Assembly: GCA_037783545.1 (NCBI GenBank)
Contig: JBBELK010000062.1
Coordinates: 2,046,001-2,110,000 of the forward strand
Length of the DNA stretch: 64,000 nucleotides
Origin: Henricia sp. BOLD:AAB3569
Taxonomy: Eukaryota; Echinodermata; Asteroidea; Spinulosida; Echinasteridae
Direction: 5' to 3'
Shown: positions 33,236-44,611 of the stretch, in pieces
Numbering within the stretch: position 1 is the stretch's first letter
How the letters are laid out: every line of letters begins with the position of its first letter
Position numbers and translations under genes: made by a program
The notes under the pieces: model-generated
Seen by the model: the letters and a program-made list of their open reading frames with translations, nothing else
What the model was told of the DNA's origin: nothing
Databases searched by the model: none

Positions 33236-33600
33236 CCAGGGGCCAATTTCATGGCGCTATTGGCACGAAACATTACTTAGCACATAATTTATCTGCTTTA
33301 TATTGCAAAAGTTGGTTGCCTGACAAAATATTGTAATATGCATGTATTTACATGTGTACTAAAATGTTGATACTGTTTTTAAGCACAATTTGAAAATACA
33401 AATTTAGCTGGTTCCTCATTTTACAAAGTAATTAATTAATAAAATCTGTACTCAGCAAATTTGTGTGCTAAACAGCGCCAAGTACAAAGTTCATGAAGCT
33501 GTCCAGTACAGAAATGTGCTCAACACAAAGTTTATTTACTTTTCAAAATTGTTTCCAGCCAAATCCATGTGTGATTTTGTATTACGATTGACTTGTATCC
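33236..33600 (+). repeat. GGGGCCAATTTC repeat family, copy with both ends
   Basis: Starts CCAGGGGCCAATTTCATGGC like 18627 and passes through GCTTTATATTGCAAAAG. A second block (AGCGCCAAGTACAAAGTTCA at about 33474, then CAGCCAAATCCATGTGTGAT) looks like a second or inverted-end copy. Two overlapping or tandem members are likely. Confidence 0.5.
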
Positions 33601-34536
33601 AGGTACTTTAACCTCACAAAACGTCTCAAATTGTTTCATAAATTGTAAATTTTGAGGTTCAGAATGTTTCGATTTACTGATCTGTTTTGGTTTGTGGAAA
33701 TAAAGCAAAGAAAATCCATGGGCTTTCCCATTCAGTGGCACGTCCGTTCCGATCGACTTTTTTTAGATGTGGAGCGGGAACCAGTCTAGCGCCGATTCGA
33801 AAGGACGGATCACGTAATATATAGACGGGGCGGCCGATTTTAGCAGTGATTACACAATACGAACAAACGCAACAAATATTCATATTTTCAAACAGGAAGA
33901 ATTTATTCCTCTCCCAACACGGTTTTAAAACATTAAAATGCAGTTTCAATGGGTATAATGGATTTATTGGCGGCGTACTTGAACTTTAATAAACTGCATA
34001 CCCTACAAATAAGGGTCGGTCCGTCGCGCAATGACACTCGAGAGCCTTGTCACTGGGCGCGCGGCGAAGCACTCATTGCTAATCCGATAAGAAGAAAGTA
34101 GTTTAAAGATAAAAACCAGAAAAATAATATTTTAGCTGTTACACGGACGAGGAAATTCCGACTGACCTAGGAGTTGTTCGTCATTTTCAGATGTTTCATA
34201 ACTCAAAAAACAAAAAATTTCTTGGTTTGAAATGTTAAGAAATGAAAGAGGGCAGCCCAAGAACCCCAAAAATCGCAAATATGTCAAAAAACGAAATTTG
34301 TCAAAAAGTGCCTGTTCGTCAGTATGGGAAAATTGCGACGAAATGACGGGTTTTTCGTGAGGATTTCTGGCTTCCTTACACTAACGTGCAAAATGCGACA
34401 AACGAAACATTGGCCATTCCCAACTTCTCATTTTTTAACGACCGCTGATGTTATCGTCAGGTAACCGTCTTAAGTGCCCTACGAAAAATAAAAATGGCCC
34501 ACGGTGACATCGCAAAACAGACTAAACCATGATTAC

Positions 34537-34665
34537 CTTTGTCGCCCCAGTCAGTGTTCCAAGAGTTGGCGGCAAGCCAGTAGTCCACACCGTTCTCAAC
34601 ACCCCAGCCTAGAATCTTGACTGCATGGCGTCCCTCCAGAATACCAGTCCTATGCTGGTACACGC
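34537..34665 (-). CDS. ctsb: Cathepsin B-like protease, catalytic His/Asn exon
   Basis: On the minus strand, between acceptor TTTCAG and donor GTAATC, the exon encodes [20 protein letters not shown] followed by [32 protein letters not shown] contains the catalytic histidine and NSWNTDWG the catalytic asparagine of papain-family proteases; the wording is that of cathepsin B. At 129 bases it begins with two bases completing the Gly codon left by the exon at 44495 and ends with one base completed by the exon at 29728. The upstream intron (34666-44494, 9.8 kb) contains a DIRS element. Confidence 0.92.
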
Positions 34666-35322
34666 CTGAAAGCGTAATATGTGAAACATGTGAAATAGTA
34701 AGAGATAAACACAAACTTGGAAGGCATCCGTCATAGTATGAAATAAGCAATCAAAATCATTAAACAATTATAATAATACTGTGAAATTAGTGGCCTCGGG
34801 TTCCGATCCTAGCAAGATCTTCTTCAAAGGCAAAATGACTGAGGACAAACAGCACATTAAAACACGATGCTAAGGTAAACACAAAGAGAGGCAGTCATGC
34901 AATAGGCTGGTTGCATGGGATAGAAAGGTGGGGAACAAAACATGGATTAACATGGTACATATATCAGGAAATAGGAACAAACCGAAGGGCAAATTGGGGG
35001 TAAAATAGGAATGGAGGAGGGGATTGGGGGTGGGGAAAAAGGGGGTTTGGAGTTGTTGGGTGGGGGGTGGCGGGGCAGGACAAAAAAAAATTGGAAATAA
35101 ACATGGAAGTAGGTGGAAATGGAGGAGAAAAATAAGACATTCATCATTTCCCTCCTGAATGTTGAGACCATGGCATGTGGCGGGATGATGCGGAGTCGTT
35201 TGATCCATCTGCTGATGTGAACAGAGTCTGGATGGTGGCCAGGATCAATGTATGGACTTCCCCATAACAGTCAAGTTGTTTTCTGGTAAGTACATGGTTC
35301 ATAAGGGCAACAATATATGGTA

Positions 35323-35376
35323 TAGGGGGGGGGGGGGGTTGGGGGGGGGGGGGGGGGGGGTTGGGGGGGGGGGGGT
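35323..35376 (+). repeat. G-tract (GGTTGGGG) run
   Basis: More than 45 guanines interrupted by a few TT pairs, a strong G-quadruplex-forming tract. Its length in the assembly is unreliable. 34870-35320 is low-complexity and shows no exon. Confidence 0.85.
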
Positions 35377-35509
35377 AAAGCATTAATACCCTCAATTCAA
35401 TTCAATTCAATTTATTTACTTATCACATTAAAAATGTGCCTGCCTGGGTTGCACATCCTCTCAAAACAGTGACCCTATAACGCACTTCCCGATCGTGCGT
35501 ACCGTGGCC

Positions 35510-36250
35510 CTGTTGAAATCTTGTCGCCGCCTCTGGTCCAATCTTCCTTTCGCAAGGGTCTTTGCTGCCCACCGAGTTTCCCAAAACCCTTGCTGCATCG
35601 AGTTGAGCTAAGCTGTATTTTAGGGCCTCGGGCTGTTCGACCAAAGAGAGACAAGTGATTTTTTTGACCTGGCACTTTTGACCTTTTAATGATCTCGCGC
35701 GTTGTATCTCGCGACATCGTAGCCGCAATTACCACAATTTGTATGGGGGAGATCTTTTTATGTACATGTATATCATTTATTTTGCACGCAATAAATGTTC
35801 GTAACTGAAGGAAGACTTACTATTTGCTAAGAGCTAAATGCAGTTCATCTGAATAAAGATAGGCCTATTAAAAAAAAACGCCCTTACAGTGACTGTTCAT
35901 TTAAACATTAGACCCCACCCCCTAGTAAAAGTGGACGCTACCACTAAACGGAGCGAGGTGCGTGATTGGCTCTTGCTGTTGGCAACAGCGTCCGTAACTA
36001 TGATGCAATTATAAATGTCGCGCTACGTGCTACGTGCACGCGCGCTTTAGTATATCGGCACCGCGATGACCGAGCAACATGCGCGGCGTGTGATTGGTCA
36101 GTTGCGATCACTGTCACTTGCTAATCAATATTCATATATATTCCTCAATACAGCCTAGCTCAACTCGTTTCAGCAAGGGTTTTGGGAAACTCGGTGTGCA
36201 GCAAAGACCCCTGCGAAAGGAAGATGCCTCCTCTGGACCAATCAGGAAAC
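35510..36250. repeat. Inverted-arm element around a dispersed 450-bp core
   Basis: Arms at about 35545-35640 and 36145-36225 are reverse complements (TAGCTCAACTCG, CAAGGGTTTTGGGAAACTCG, AGCAAAGACCC). They enclose a core (about 35740-36140) with TTCATCTGAATAAAGATA, GTGGACGCTACCACT, GGCAACAGCGTCC and TGCGATCACTGTCACTTGCT. The core recurs at about 49215-49640. A non-autonomous DNA transposon family is the best explanation. Confidence 0.6.
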
Positions 36251-37599
36251 TTGGCAGTGCATTGCAGACACTCAATTGTAACGCGCGCAGATTGTAAGTA
36301 CCGTGCATGCAGTGTGCTACATGTACTCGGTAATGTTGGCTGTTGTCCGAGTCGGCGATTGGCTGCTTTTTAAAGCATACTGGGAAATCCGTTCTATTCA
36401 ATTCGTCAGCATGCATCCCTGTTATATATTTTAAAAGCTGCAGAGTAAATAAGATCGTCGCCGGGAACTTTGGAAGGAATGGGACAGTCGTAAGGAACAT
36501 AACCCAATACAATATCTGGAAAGAATAGCAATTGTTTGTTTTCGGCATAACATGACCAAATTGCTTAAATTACATCAACATTCCTCGGGCATGTGTTTGC
36601 TACACGCAGCAGCCGTGTTACTTGGCAGATTTGCGTGGATTTCCTCAGGGTATTGTAACGTCGCTTTGCAGAGTGGAAATTCGCTGAGATCTCAGGATGG
36701 GGTTGCCGGGCTTCTGGATTTTGGGCAAGAGATTAGAATCATACTGTTCTGCAGTTCAGAGGAGAGAGAAATTCCCTCCCCACAGAAGTTTGGGAAGGGT
36801 CTACTAGCGAATACTTACCCGTAGAGCCACTACCTGTGCATGTTTCCCTACAGGGCGCAAATCATCCGCTAATGTTTTGTACAATACCCACCGTGCCCTG
36901 CGCGCCCGCCATGATACATGTACTCTCCCCTTTTCTAAAAGCGGCGAGATAAGAGGAGAATGCATCGAGCTCTCGAGTGGGGATGAGGGCGGGATGCTCT
37001 ACGGGTAAGTATTCGCTAGTAGACCCTTCCCACACTTCTGTGAGGAGGGAGTCGATAGCGCTCATCTTACCCGTAGAGATACTACCTGTGCAGAATAGCA
37101 CCGATGCAGGTGGTGGGTGCAAGATGTTGTTAAAGCTGAAGTAGACCAGAACCAAAGTGGGTTAAGGAGAGGCACCATGCGTCCTAGGCAAAAACAAGAG
37201 AAGAGAACGGATGTGTGCGGTTAAGGGTAAGCTGAATAAATTAACGTAAGCTTTAATACCTATAGGGGTTGCTAGAGGGGTTGCTGAATGCAGGGTGGAG
37301 CAGCCGTCGGAGCTGAGGCCCTTGTTGACAGCAACGCTGATCTGCCGGTGCGGCCCTCGGATTGGAGGACGTCCCGGATGTAGCAGGACGTGAAAGTGTT
37401 GGATGACTTCCAGCACGCAGCCTGCAGAATGTCAGGAAGCAGAACTCCCTTGAAGAAGGCCCACGAGGTCAAAACGGCTCTGACGTCATGCGCTTTGACT
37501 CGGGAGTTCTGCTCTGAAGCCGTCGGCCAGTTTAGTTCGGTGGACCGAATGGCTGTAACAATCCAGCTAGCGATAGTTGCTCGTGAAGCTGGACGATGA

Positions 37600-39980
37600 G
37601 AGGAGTCGACATGATGAAGAGACTTGTCGTAGAAGCTCTGATTAGCTCGGTCCTATTGAAGTACCATTTGAGGGCTCGGACCGGGCACCACTTCCTATCT
37701 TCCAGAACAGACGAGTACTATTTAATGTCTGGGACGAAGATGACAGGAGGAGAGAAGCAGTCCGATTGGTTCTTCGTTAGGAAGGAGGTCTGGGGAACCA
37801 GACGAACTCCATGGGGCTCCCAGCGAATATGGCCGGGTTAGATAGACAAGGCCTGAAGTTCGCTTCGGCGTTGAGAGGTCGCGACTGCTAGAAGGAAGGC
37901 GAACTTTATCGAGAGGTTGAGCAAGGACGTCTGTCCCGAAGGGTTCAAACGGGGGACGCGAAATGCTCTCAAGAACAAGTGGAAGGTCTCAGGAGGGGAG
38001 TAACTCACGAGTGAGAGGCTTCTCAATGAACATCCCGCGGAGGATATGACCCAAGGCGTAATTATTAGAGATAGACGAGCCGTCGGGAAATCCCGCGTGG
38101 ATGGCGGCAATGGCTGATCAGTAGTTCTTGATGGTGGCTACCTTGAGGCCAGAGACCAGAAAATCGCCAATGTCTGTCAGGGAAGAATGGGCCAGATTAA
38201 CAGCTTTCGGCACCATTTATAGAAATGTCGAAGTCGGCTGTTGTAGACCTTCCTGGTGGACGATCGACGACAGTGTGCCGCGAACAAGGCAGCTTCTGAC
38301 GAAAGACATGCTGCGCGGAAGGACTGTTCGACAATAACCAGCACGTCAGGTGAAGATCCTTGGGGGCTGGGTGGAGAATGTTCGAGCCCGGTTGGAACAG
38401 AATGTCCGGTGGATGAGGAAGAACTATCGGGTTGTGAATCAACAGGTTGACCAGACGCGGGAACCACGCTTGCCGAGGCCAGAACGGGGCCATGAGGAGA
38501 ACCTTGGAATTAAGGATATCGGGGGGAACGCGTAGGCGAACATTCCCGACCAAGGAATCGACAGGGTATCGACTTGCCACGCTCGAGGGTCGGGATGCCT
38601 GGAGCAAAACAACTGGGAGATGGTTGTTGGCTCCCGACGCAAACAGATCTATGTGTGGACGATCGACTGTCAAGAAGATCTGTTCGACCACACTGGGTTG
38701 CAGAGTCCACTCTGTTCGTCGGATCCTTCCCCTGGAGAGGGCATCAGCTATCGAGTTGTCCGAGCCTGGTACATGGGAAGCCTTCAGTGTGATGTTGAGA
38801 TCCAGGCACCAGTAAAAAATGTCCCACGCGAGGAGGCAGAGCGAGGAGATCAGGTGCCTCCCTCGCGGTTGATGTAGGCCACGACTGTGGAGTTGTCTGA
38901 CTTGACGAGTACAGCACGGTCCCGAATGAGACAGCTGAAGTGTCGGATAGAGATTAAGCGGTGGGCGGAATGAATCTTCGGACGGAAGTGGGCAGGGAGA
39001 TGAAGCTGGAGTGGACGCATGTACAAACGGCAGAACGGTATCAGGTCCACCAAACTTGCCATCAACCCCCAGCAGTTTCAGCCACGCTACTGCAGGGGCC
39101 GAGTCTCTCTCGAGAAACAGGCGGACGCACTGCTGGAGATTGAAAATGCGAGGAGCCGAAGGAAAGGCAATGCTCCTCTTGTGGTCGAGGACAGCCCCCA
39201 GAAACGTCGGTGACTGCGAGGGAATAAGCCGCGATTTCCTTTCGTTGACCAGAAAGCCAAGTTGAGTGGTCATGGACAACGTCTCCTGCAATGCCCGACT
39301 GGCTTCGGCCTTTGAGCGGCCTACAATGAGCCAGTCGTCCAAGTACATGAAGATCGTGATGTTGTTTCTGTGAAGGAACGCAGCCAATGATTTCACGATC
39401 CTCGTGAACACGCGAGGGGAAGTTTATAGGCCAAAGGGGAGTGCGGTGAATTCGTAAGCAGTCCCCCTGTAGTGGAACCGAAGTAGCCCATGCGGGGACC
39501 GGAATCGAGTCGAGAATCGTCCGAAGGGAGTCCATGCGAAAACACTTTGGGCGGGGAAACCTGTTCAGGGCTTTCAGGTTGGGAATAGGCCGCCACTCTC
39601 CCGAGTCTCCTTTGGGAGTCAGGAAGAAGGTCGACTGAAAACCGGACGGATCTCCAGTTGGGACTACGCGGATAGCGTTCTTGGAGAGGAGAGACCCGAT
39701 TTACGATTCTAGAGCCAGACGTTTGGATGGATCGGTAGGGACGTGGGTCTGGCGAATCAAGTTGTCCGACAGAGGGGTGCTCGTGAATTCCAGAGAGTAA
39801 CCGTTTCGAATTGTCTGTAGCACCCATCGGTCGGAGACGGTCCGGGTCCAGGACCCTATGAAGGCTTGAAGGCTGCCGCCCACGGGTCCGGTTATAGGAG
39901 GCCGCTGGAGCTGGACGGAGTCATTGGCACCAGCCCCAGGTAAACCGGGAGGCCGGTGGCCTGTTATGTCGGCCACCCAG
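37600..39980 (-). pseudogene. DIRS RT-RNase H and tyrosine recombinase region
   Basis: The RT has FMYLDDWLIVG (about 39330). The RNase H tail has HVPGSDNSIADALSRG (about 38740). A tyrosine recombinase follows (about 37600-38460): an N-terminal STRKVYNSRLRHFYKWC segment and a core part FLLAVATSQRRSELQALS. A tyrosine recombinase instead of an integrase defines the DIRS group. Broken. Confidence 0.75.
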
Positions 39981-40083
39981 GTTAGAGGACCGGTCTTGGC
40001 GCCGGCTTAAAGTGCGTGTCGTCGCTCAGGATGAAGAGGTAATAGGACGGCCGTCCGGCCGGACGGTCGACGACAGGCGATCT

Positions 40084-42245
40084 TTATTTAGGTTTATAGA
40101 ATTTCGCCTGGGCTGGGGCGGGCTTCGCTGACTTTCGAAGATTGATCTTGTACGTAGCTTCGTTGCGTTTCGCCTCAGCTACCAAGGCTTCCTGGAATTT
40201 ACCGGCGAAGAGATCTGGACCAAAAAGGGGAAGCGACTCTAGGCGTTTACTGGCACTCTCGGACGGGAGGAAAAGGACGTCCAGAATGTTACCTCGACGA
40301 GAAGAGGTTGGATAGCGTGAAAATGCGAGCGAACTGCTCCAGGGCCACGCGGAGGGAGTCGTCCAGGCATCGAAAAGCTGCGGAGAGCATGTCGGCGGGA
40401 ATATAAGTATCTTCATCGCAGCCGCGGACAAGATATTCGGACAGGAGAAGCATGAACGACGTGACCCGGATGCCCAGCCTGGAGGCCAAGTCGGCCTTCT
40501 TAGGAGTGGTCTCCAAGTTGTTTCTGGCGGAGTCGGCCAAAAGATTGCGGGACGTTTCCGAAGCCGAACCATCTGCGGCCAGTTTGTCTTTGACGGAGTC
40601 GGGGACGAGAGGAACCGCCAGAAAAATTCTCAAATTCCTTCTGGGGGAAACGAAAATAACTGTTTACCCGTTTATCGAAGGCGATCCATTTTTTGCGAGA
40701 AGCGACGTTTTGTATGTGCTTGATGCAAAACTGGTCTAGCGTGAGCACTGGGAAGGGAGCGGTGCGCCTGGCCGGCTCACCCAAAGCCGTACGCTGCTTG
40801 AAGGACTGATGGGGAGCAGGGTCCGGCTCCGGTACAGTTGTATCTGGAAGGTTCAGAACACGGTCTGAACTAGACGTAATTGGGTTTCTAGAGGGGATAG
40901 ATTCAGTGTATCTAAGGCGTTATCACCCTCATCATAGGAATCTTGGTCTGAGAGTAAATAAGGGGAGAAAACCCACCAGAGAGGACCGTGCATGTGTGGC
41001 GGGGGTCCGGAACGTACGGCGACGATCCTCAAGTTCGGCGTCTGAGCCGGAGAAAACTGACGACGGACGAACATAAATGGCCGGTGGAGACGGAGGAGCG
41101 CGACCCGCGGCCTGGGCCGGAGGAGGCTGGTCGGCGCGGGTAGATGGGGCGACACTTGGGCCGATCTGACTGATGCTCGGAGCGTGTCCACCGACCGAGG
41201 CTGCCAAACCGGCCTGAGGGGCGAACTGGCCTGGGAAGGGGGTGAGTTGCCGCGAGGGGAATCATGCCGCTGACATCGCTGAAAAGGCCTGAAACGCTTG
41301 GAACAAGGTAGCTAGAGAAAAGGTGTTCGAGCGTTCACGGCGTTTGGCTCGGCGATGGGAATGAGATTCCGAGCCCGAGGATGTATGGTGTCTCTTACGG
41401 CGGGATTTAACTTTCTTCGCCTAGAGAAATCGGGAGCGGACGGAGGAGCTGTAACCCGAAGCACGGAAAACATTCTGAAGTGGAGGGCAGGCTCGAGGGT
41501 CCCAGAGCGGTCAATTGCCTTTGCAGCGACCCCACCAGTAGACCTTGAATGAGTGGACCGGTGTGCGTAGGTTCAGCCCGTGCAGCGGAGTAAGGCGGGG
41601 GGCCAAAAGCAAAAGACGTCCCATAGCCTGACTCCGACGGGCAAGGCACCCCACGGGTACCCGAGGCGCTAAGAACAGAGTTCGAAACCGGAACTGGTTC
41701 TGCGGCCTGGTGAAGATCCTCGGCGTGCATGGAGCGGTAAGCATATCCAGGGAGCCGAGAGGGCAATGGCGCGGGGGGCGTGTCCCGCTTGCCCTTGAAG
41801 GAAAGGTTTTCCTCGGTGGCCACGACGGAGGGGCTCGGGTGTCCGGAGCAGAGCTCAACGCCGGAGGAAGTCGGAGAGCCCGGGAGGGCAAAAACGCAGG
41901 GAGGGGGGGGGGCGGGGGGGGGGGGTGGGGGGTGGTTGTGGTGCTTTCCCTCGATGTTTAGGCCAACGTCGTCGTCGGTCCTAGACGACGGGGTGAAATT
42001 TGCAGGCGGGGGGAGGTGCTCCCACAAAATCCACGGCCGGAGGCAGGCTCACGGGAGAGGGGGGGGGGGGGGGGGGGGTGCCACCCGACCTTAAGCCTCC
42101 GACAAAGACGGCGGTCTGGTGGATCATGGAGCGTCCAGTCGCGGGAACCGCCATGTCGTTGGTAGATTTCTTCCTCGTAGATTTGTCCATAAGTAAAGTG
42201 CACGAAGGCAATCCCGGAGAAGAAACCGTTGAAAGTCCACTGTAA
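40084..42245 (-). pseudogene. DIRS gag-like region
   Basis: On the minus strand this starts near 42200 with a proline/serine-rich part containing long G/C tracts (about 41880-42080). A conserved stretch follows around 40500-40780 (TLDQFCIKHIQNVASRKKW, RFPQKEFENF) of the type I associate with DIRS ORF1. Broken. Confidence 0.6.
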
Positions 42246-42519
42246 AGCTAACGATGAAGGCGAACTCTACACTAGAAGAGTGAAGACAAAACTCGTAGCG
42301 GACGAAGGATGGTGACAGAAAAGCACGTCCGTTCACCATCGCGCGCTAAGAGATAAGGGGAGAGTATCATGGCGGGCGCGCAGGGCACGGTGGGTATTGT
42401 ACAAAACATTAGGGGATGATTTGCGCCCTATAGGGAAATATGCACAGGTAGTGGCTCTACGGGTAAGATGGGTGCTGTAGACTCATGAGCTTTCTTAGAA
42501 AGAGAGTTGCCCTCTGAAC

Positions 42520-42560
42520 TGCCCTCTTCTTTTGTTCCGCCATCTTCTAAAAGGCTAATT
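42520..42560. repeat. Solo end of the TTAGCCTTTTAGAAG element family
   Basis: The minus strand reads TTAGCCTTTTAGAAGATGGC then GGAACAAAAGAAGAGGGC, matching the left end of the complete element at 47315-47562. Confidence 0.55.
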
Positions 42561-42584
42561 AATTACCCGACGTTAGATTGTCAT

Positions 42585-42967
42585 TAGGGAGCTTTCGATA
42601 CGGTACGGTAAAGCCAACAGGACGGAGAGTTAACCCATTGTGACGGTCCTCAAATACAATAGCGAGCTTTCGATTTCAAGACGAATAAAGATTTGCGTAT
42701 GCGCAAAACCGAACATCTCTCCGTCTTGTTTATTTTTTGAACGGTTCTTTGCTGAAATATCGTCCGGTCTGTAAACAGGACGAAGCCATATACATCTGCA
42801 CTGTCACGCGTTGCGTTCCACACAAACTGAGACAGCTTACAAGTCAGTACCAGAGCTTGCGTGGAGGAACCTCACGGTCGGTTAACTCTCCATTGTGTTT
42901 GAGGATCGTCACAATGGGTTAACTCTCCGTCCTGTAGGCTCTACCGTCCCGTATCGAAAGCTCCCTA
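42585..42967. mobile_element. MITE with about 80-bp inverted ends
   Basis: TAGGGAGCTTTCGATACGG at the left and its complement at the right, with arms continuing through ACAGGACGGAGAGTTAACCC and GACGGTCCTCAAA. It is 383 bp and flanked by AT-rich sequence; a TA target is likely. No coding content. Confidence 0.75.
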
Positions 42968-43257
42968 TTATAACAAGGCGCCGTACCCAGCGTCGGTCCG
43001 TTATTTTATTATTTATGTCGCACTCCTTTGTCCCTTTCAATACCCGACCTAAGCTTTTCGTTCTTATGTCCTGCTCCATTGTCATTATAACGAGGTACCT
43101 ACCATGCCCAGTCGGTCGGTTCTTTTATTCCTTACGTCACACTCCACGTTTCGTTCCTATGTCGTGCCATTGTCACACCGTACACAGCGTCGGTTCTCTC
43201 ATTCCTTTAACGTCGCACCCCTTTGTACCTTTAAATAACCCCTTCGGTCACAGATGA
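42968..43257 (+). repeat. Imperfect roughly 100-bp tandem repeats
   Basis: Three related blocks (CCCAGCGTCGGTCCG, CCCAGTCGGTCGG and CACAGCGTCGGTTC, each followed by a T-rich stretch and GTCGCACTCC-like sequence) at about 42977, 43108 and 43190. Spacing is uneven and identity low. Confidence 0.35.
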
Positions 43258-44218
43258 GTGATTCCATAAATTTGGGCCCCATATGACATGAATGTGTAGA
43301 TTGTACTTTCATGTTGAATTGTCAAGTTACTTTAGTCCACATGTTTTTTTGTTTTTTTGCTTGTGTCACCAACATCAATTTGTACTAAACGAAACCTTCA
43401 AAATTGGTATCATGAATATTCGTTGTCCTAATTCTTACTTTTTAGGCATATATTTGTGATTTGTTTAAACTCATCATTTTAAAACTAAGATTTTCCTTGT
43501 TTTCGGCGAGTTAGCTTGGTTATTTGTAAACTGAAATGATTGGTAACACATTGCTTTTGACAATAAAACCCACATTTGATGAACAATTTTATATTTTCGT
43601 AATACAAAAGGTTTCGCAAAACATGTGTTTCACGCGTAAGATTTGGTGTCCCCTCTTACGCGTGAAACATGTGTTCGTAACTTTTAAGTGTTCTGGCCAC
43701 ACCAACTGCGACAACTTTTCAATTTCCATGCATAATGTAAGCCTGCACTTAGTTTCAAAACACTTAAATGTTTGGACCACTTTGGTGTCCCCCAATATTT
43801 ACGTCATGAAACTTTACAGTTACTACAACAATATTTGCTGAGCTTAACATACGGACTTTTCTAGCAAAAATATATTTTAGTGCCTTTTAAACAAACAGCA
43901 CAACACATTTTGTAAACTTGTTTCAGAATTTGAAAATTTAGCCAAAACAACTTTGGTATCCCCAAAAAATCCTTTACACGTGAACATTTGTTTTTGTGCC
44001 ATAAAAGTGTAATGCAAACACTGACAGACTAATCAATTGAGTTTTTAGCTTGGAACTGATTACATCTTCAAAAAGAAATACATAAATGGTATGAAACAAA
44101 TATTACACTGGGTCTAATGAGAAAAAAAAGGCATTTTGATGTCCCCCTTACACGAGAAATCAATGATTTTTCGATGAATTGCATGTCACAAGTTGGTAAT
44201 CTTTATTTATGGAATCAC
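43258..44218. mobile_element. Non-autonomous element with short inverted ends
   Basis: GTGATTCCATAAATTT at the left faces its complement TTTATGGAATCAC at the right. The interior is AT-rich, without coding sequence, and repeats TTGGTGTCCCC-like blocks four times, each near ACGCGTGAAA- or ACACGTGAA-like sequence. Confidence 0.5.
43620..43675. repeat. Perfect hairpin inside the 43.3-44.2 kb element
   Basis: Arms of 22 bases (AACATGTGTTTCACGCGTAA plus GA) at 43620-43641 and exact complement at 43654-43675, around a 12-base loop TTTGGTGTCCCC. Confidence 0.9.
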
Positions 44219-44494
44219 CAAGATATTTGAAAAGATTTTTAAAAAAACATTTAAAGAAACATGCACAAATGTACACATGTGATTGATGGGGATACATGAC
44301 GTGGACTGATACAAAAAAATCATAAAAGGAAAGGTCAGATAACGAGAAAGGTCACTTTTTCCCTCACAAAATCAGGTAGACCCTTTTTAAATTTTGTTTG
44401 AACATTGTCCGACAAAATGACATTTCTGACATACCTTACATATCAGAACAATACAACATAGAAGGGATGAAATTTGAAGAAATTGATAAATTAC

Positions 44495-44611
44495 CTGAGC
44501 GATATGTGAGGAAGTCGTCATACACCTCGTAGCCCGCATGCACAGGTCCATTAGTCATGATCTCTTTCTGGATTTGCTTCTCGCCAAAACGAATAGCGTA
44601 TACCTTGTCGC
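44495..44611 (-). CDS. ctsb: Cathepsin B-like protease, middle exon
   Basis: Minus-strand exon between acceptor CTTGTCAG and donor GTAATT. It encodes DKVYAIRFGEKQIQKEIMTN followed by GPVHAGYEVYDDFLTYRS, the cathepsin B segment EIMTNGPVxxxxxVYxDFLxYxSG. The first two bases complete the Gly from the exon at 48300, and the last base starts the Gly completed at 34665. At 117 bases it contains no catalytic residue but forms part of the right-hand domain. All four exons share the same split-glycine phase, which supports one gene. Confidence 0.9.

Larger units (their letters stand above)
30655..34536. other. Cathepsin intron: no recognised gene apart from listed repeats
   Basis: This part of the 4.8-kb final intron (29729-34536) has AT-rich sequence, a SINE, dispersed repeats and a weak exon-like candidate. 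Nothing else is supported. Confidence 0.5.
36770..42465 (-). mobile_element. DIRS element with inverted ends, broken fossil
   Basis: Inverted terminal repeats of about 120 bp at 36815-36935 and 42345-42465 share CTACCTGTGCAT, GGGCGCAAATCATC and GTACAATACCCACCGTGCCC. Next to the left one, 36770-36823 and about 37000-37055 are complementary to each other, as in the internal complementary region of DIRS elements. The minus strand carries a gag-like region, RT-RNase H and a tyrosine recombinase. There are several breaks. The element lies wholly inside the 9.8-kb cathepsin intron in the same orientation as the gene. Confidence 0.82.

Noticed and set aside
34797-34812. GGTTCCGATCC as a B box of another SINE or tRNA
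   Set aside because: No A box was found at the right distance upstream.
40020-42245. Plus-strand ORFs across the DIRS gag-like region
   Set aside because: Shadows of the minus-strand coding region and of the long G-tracts.
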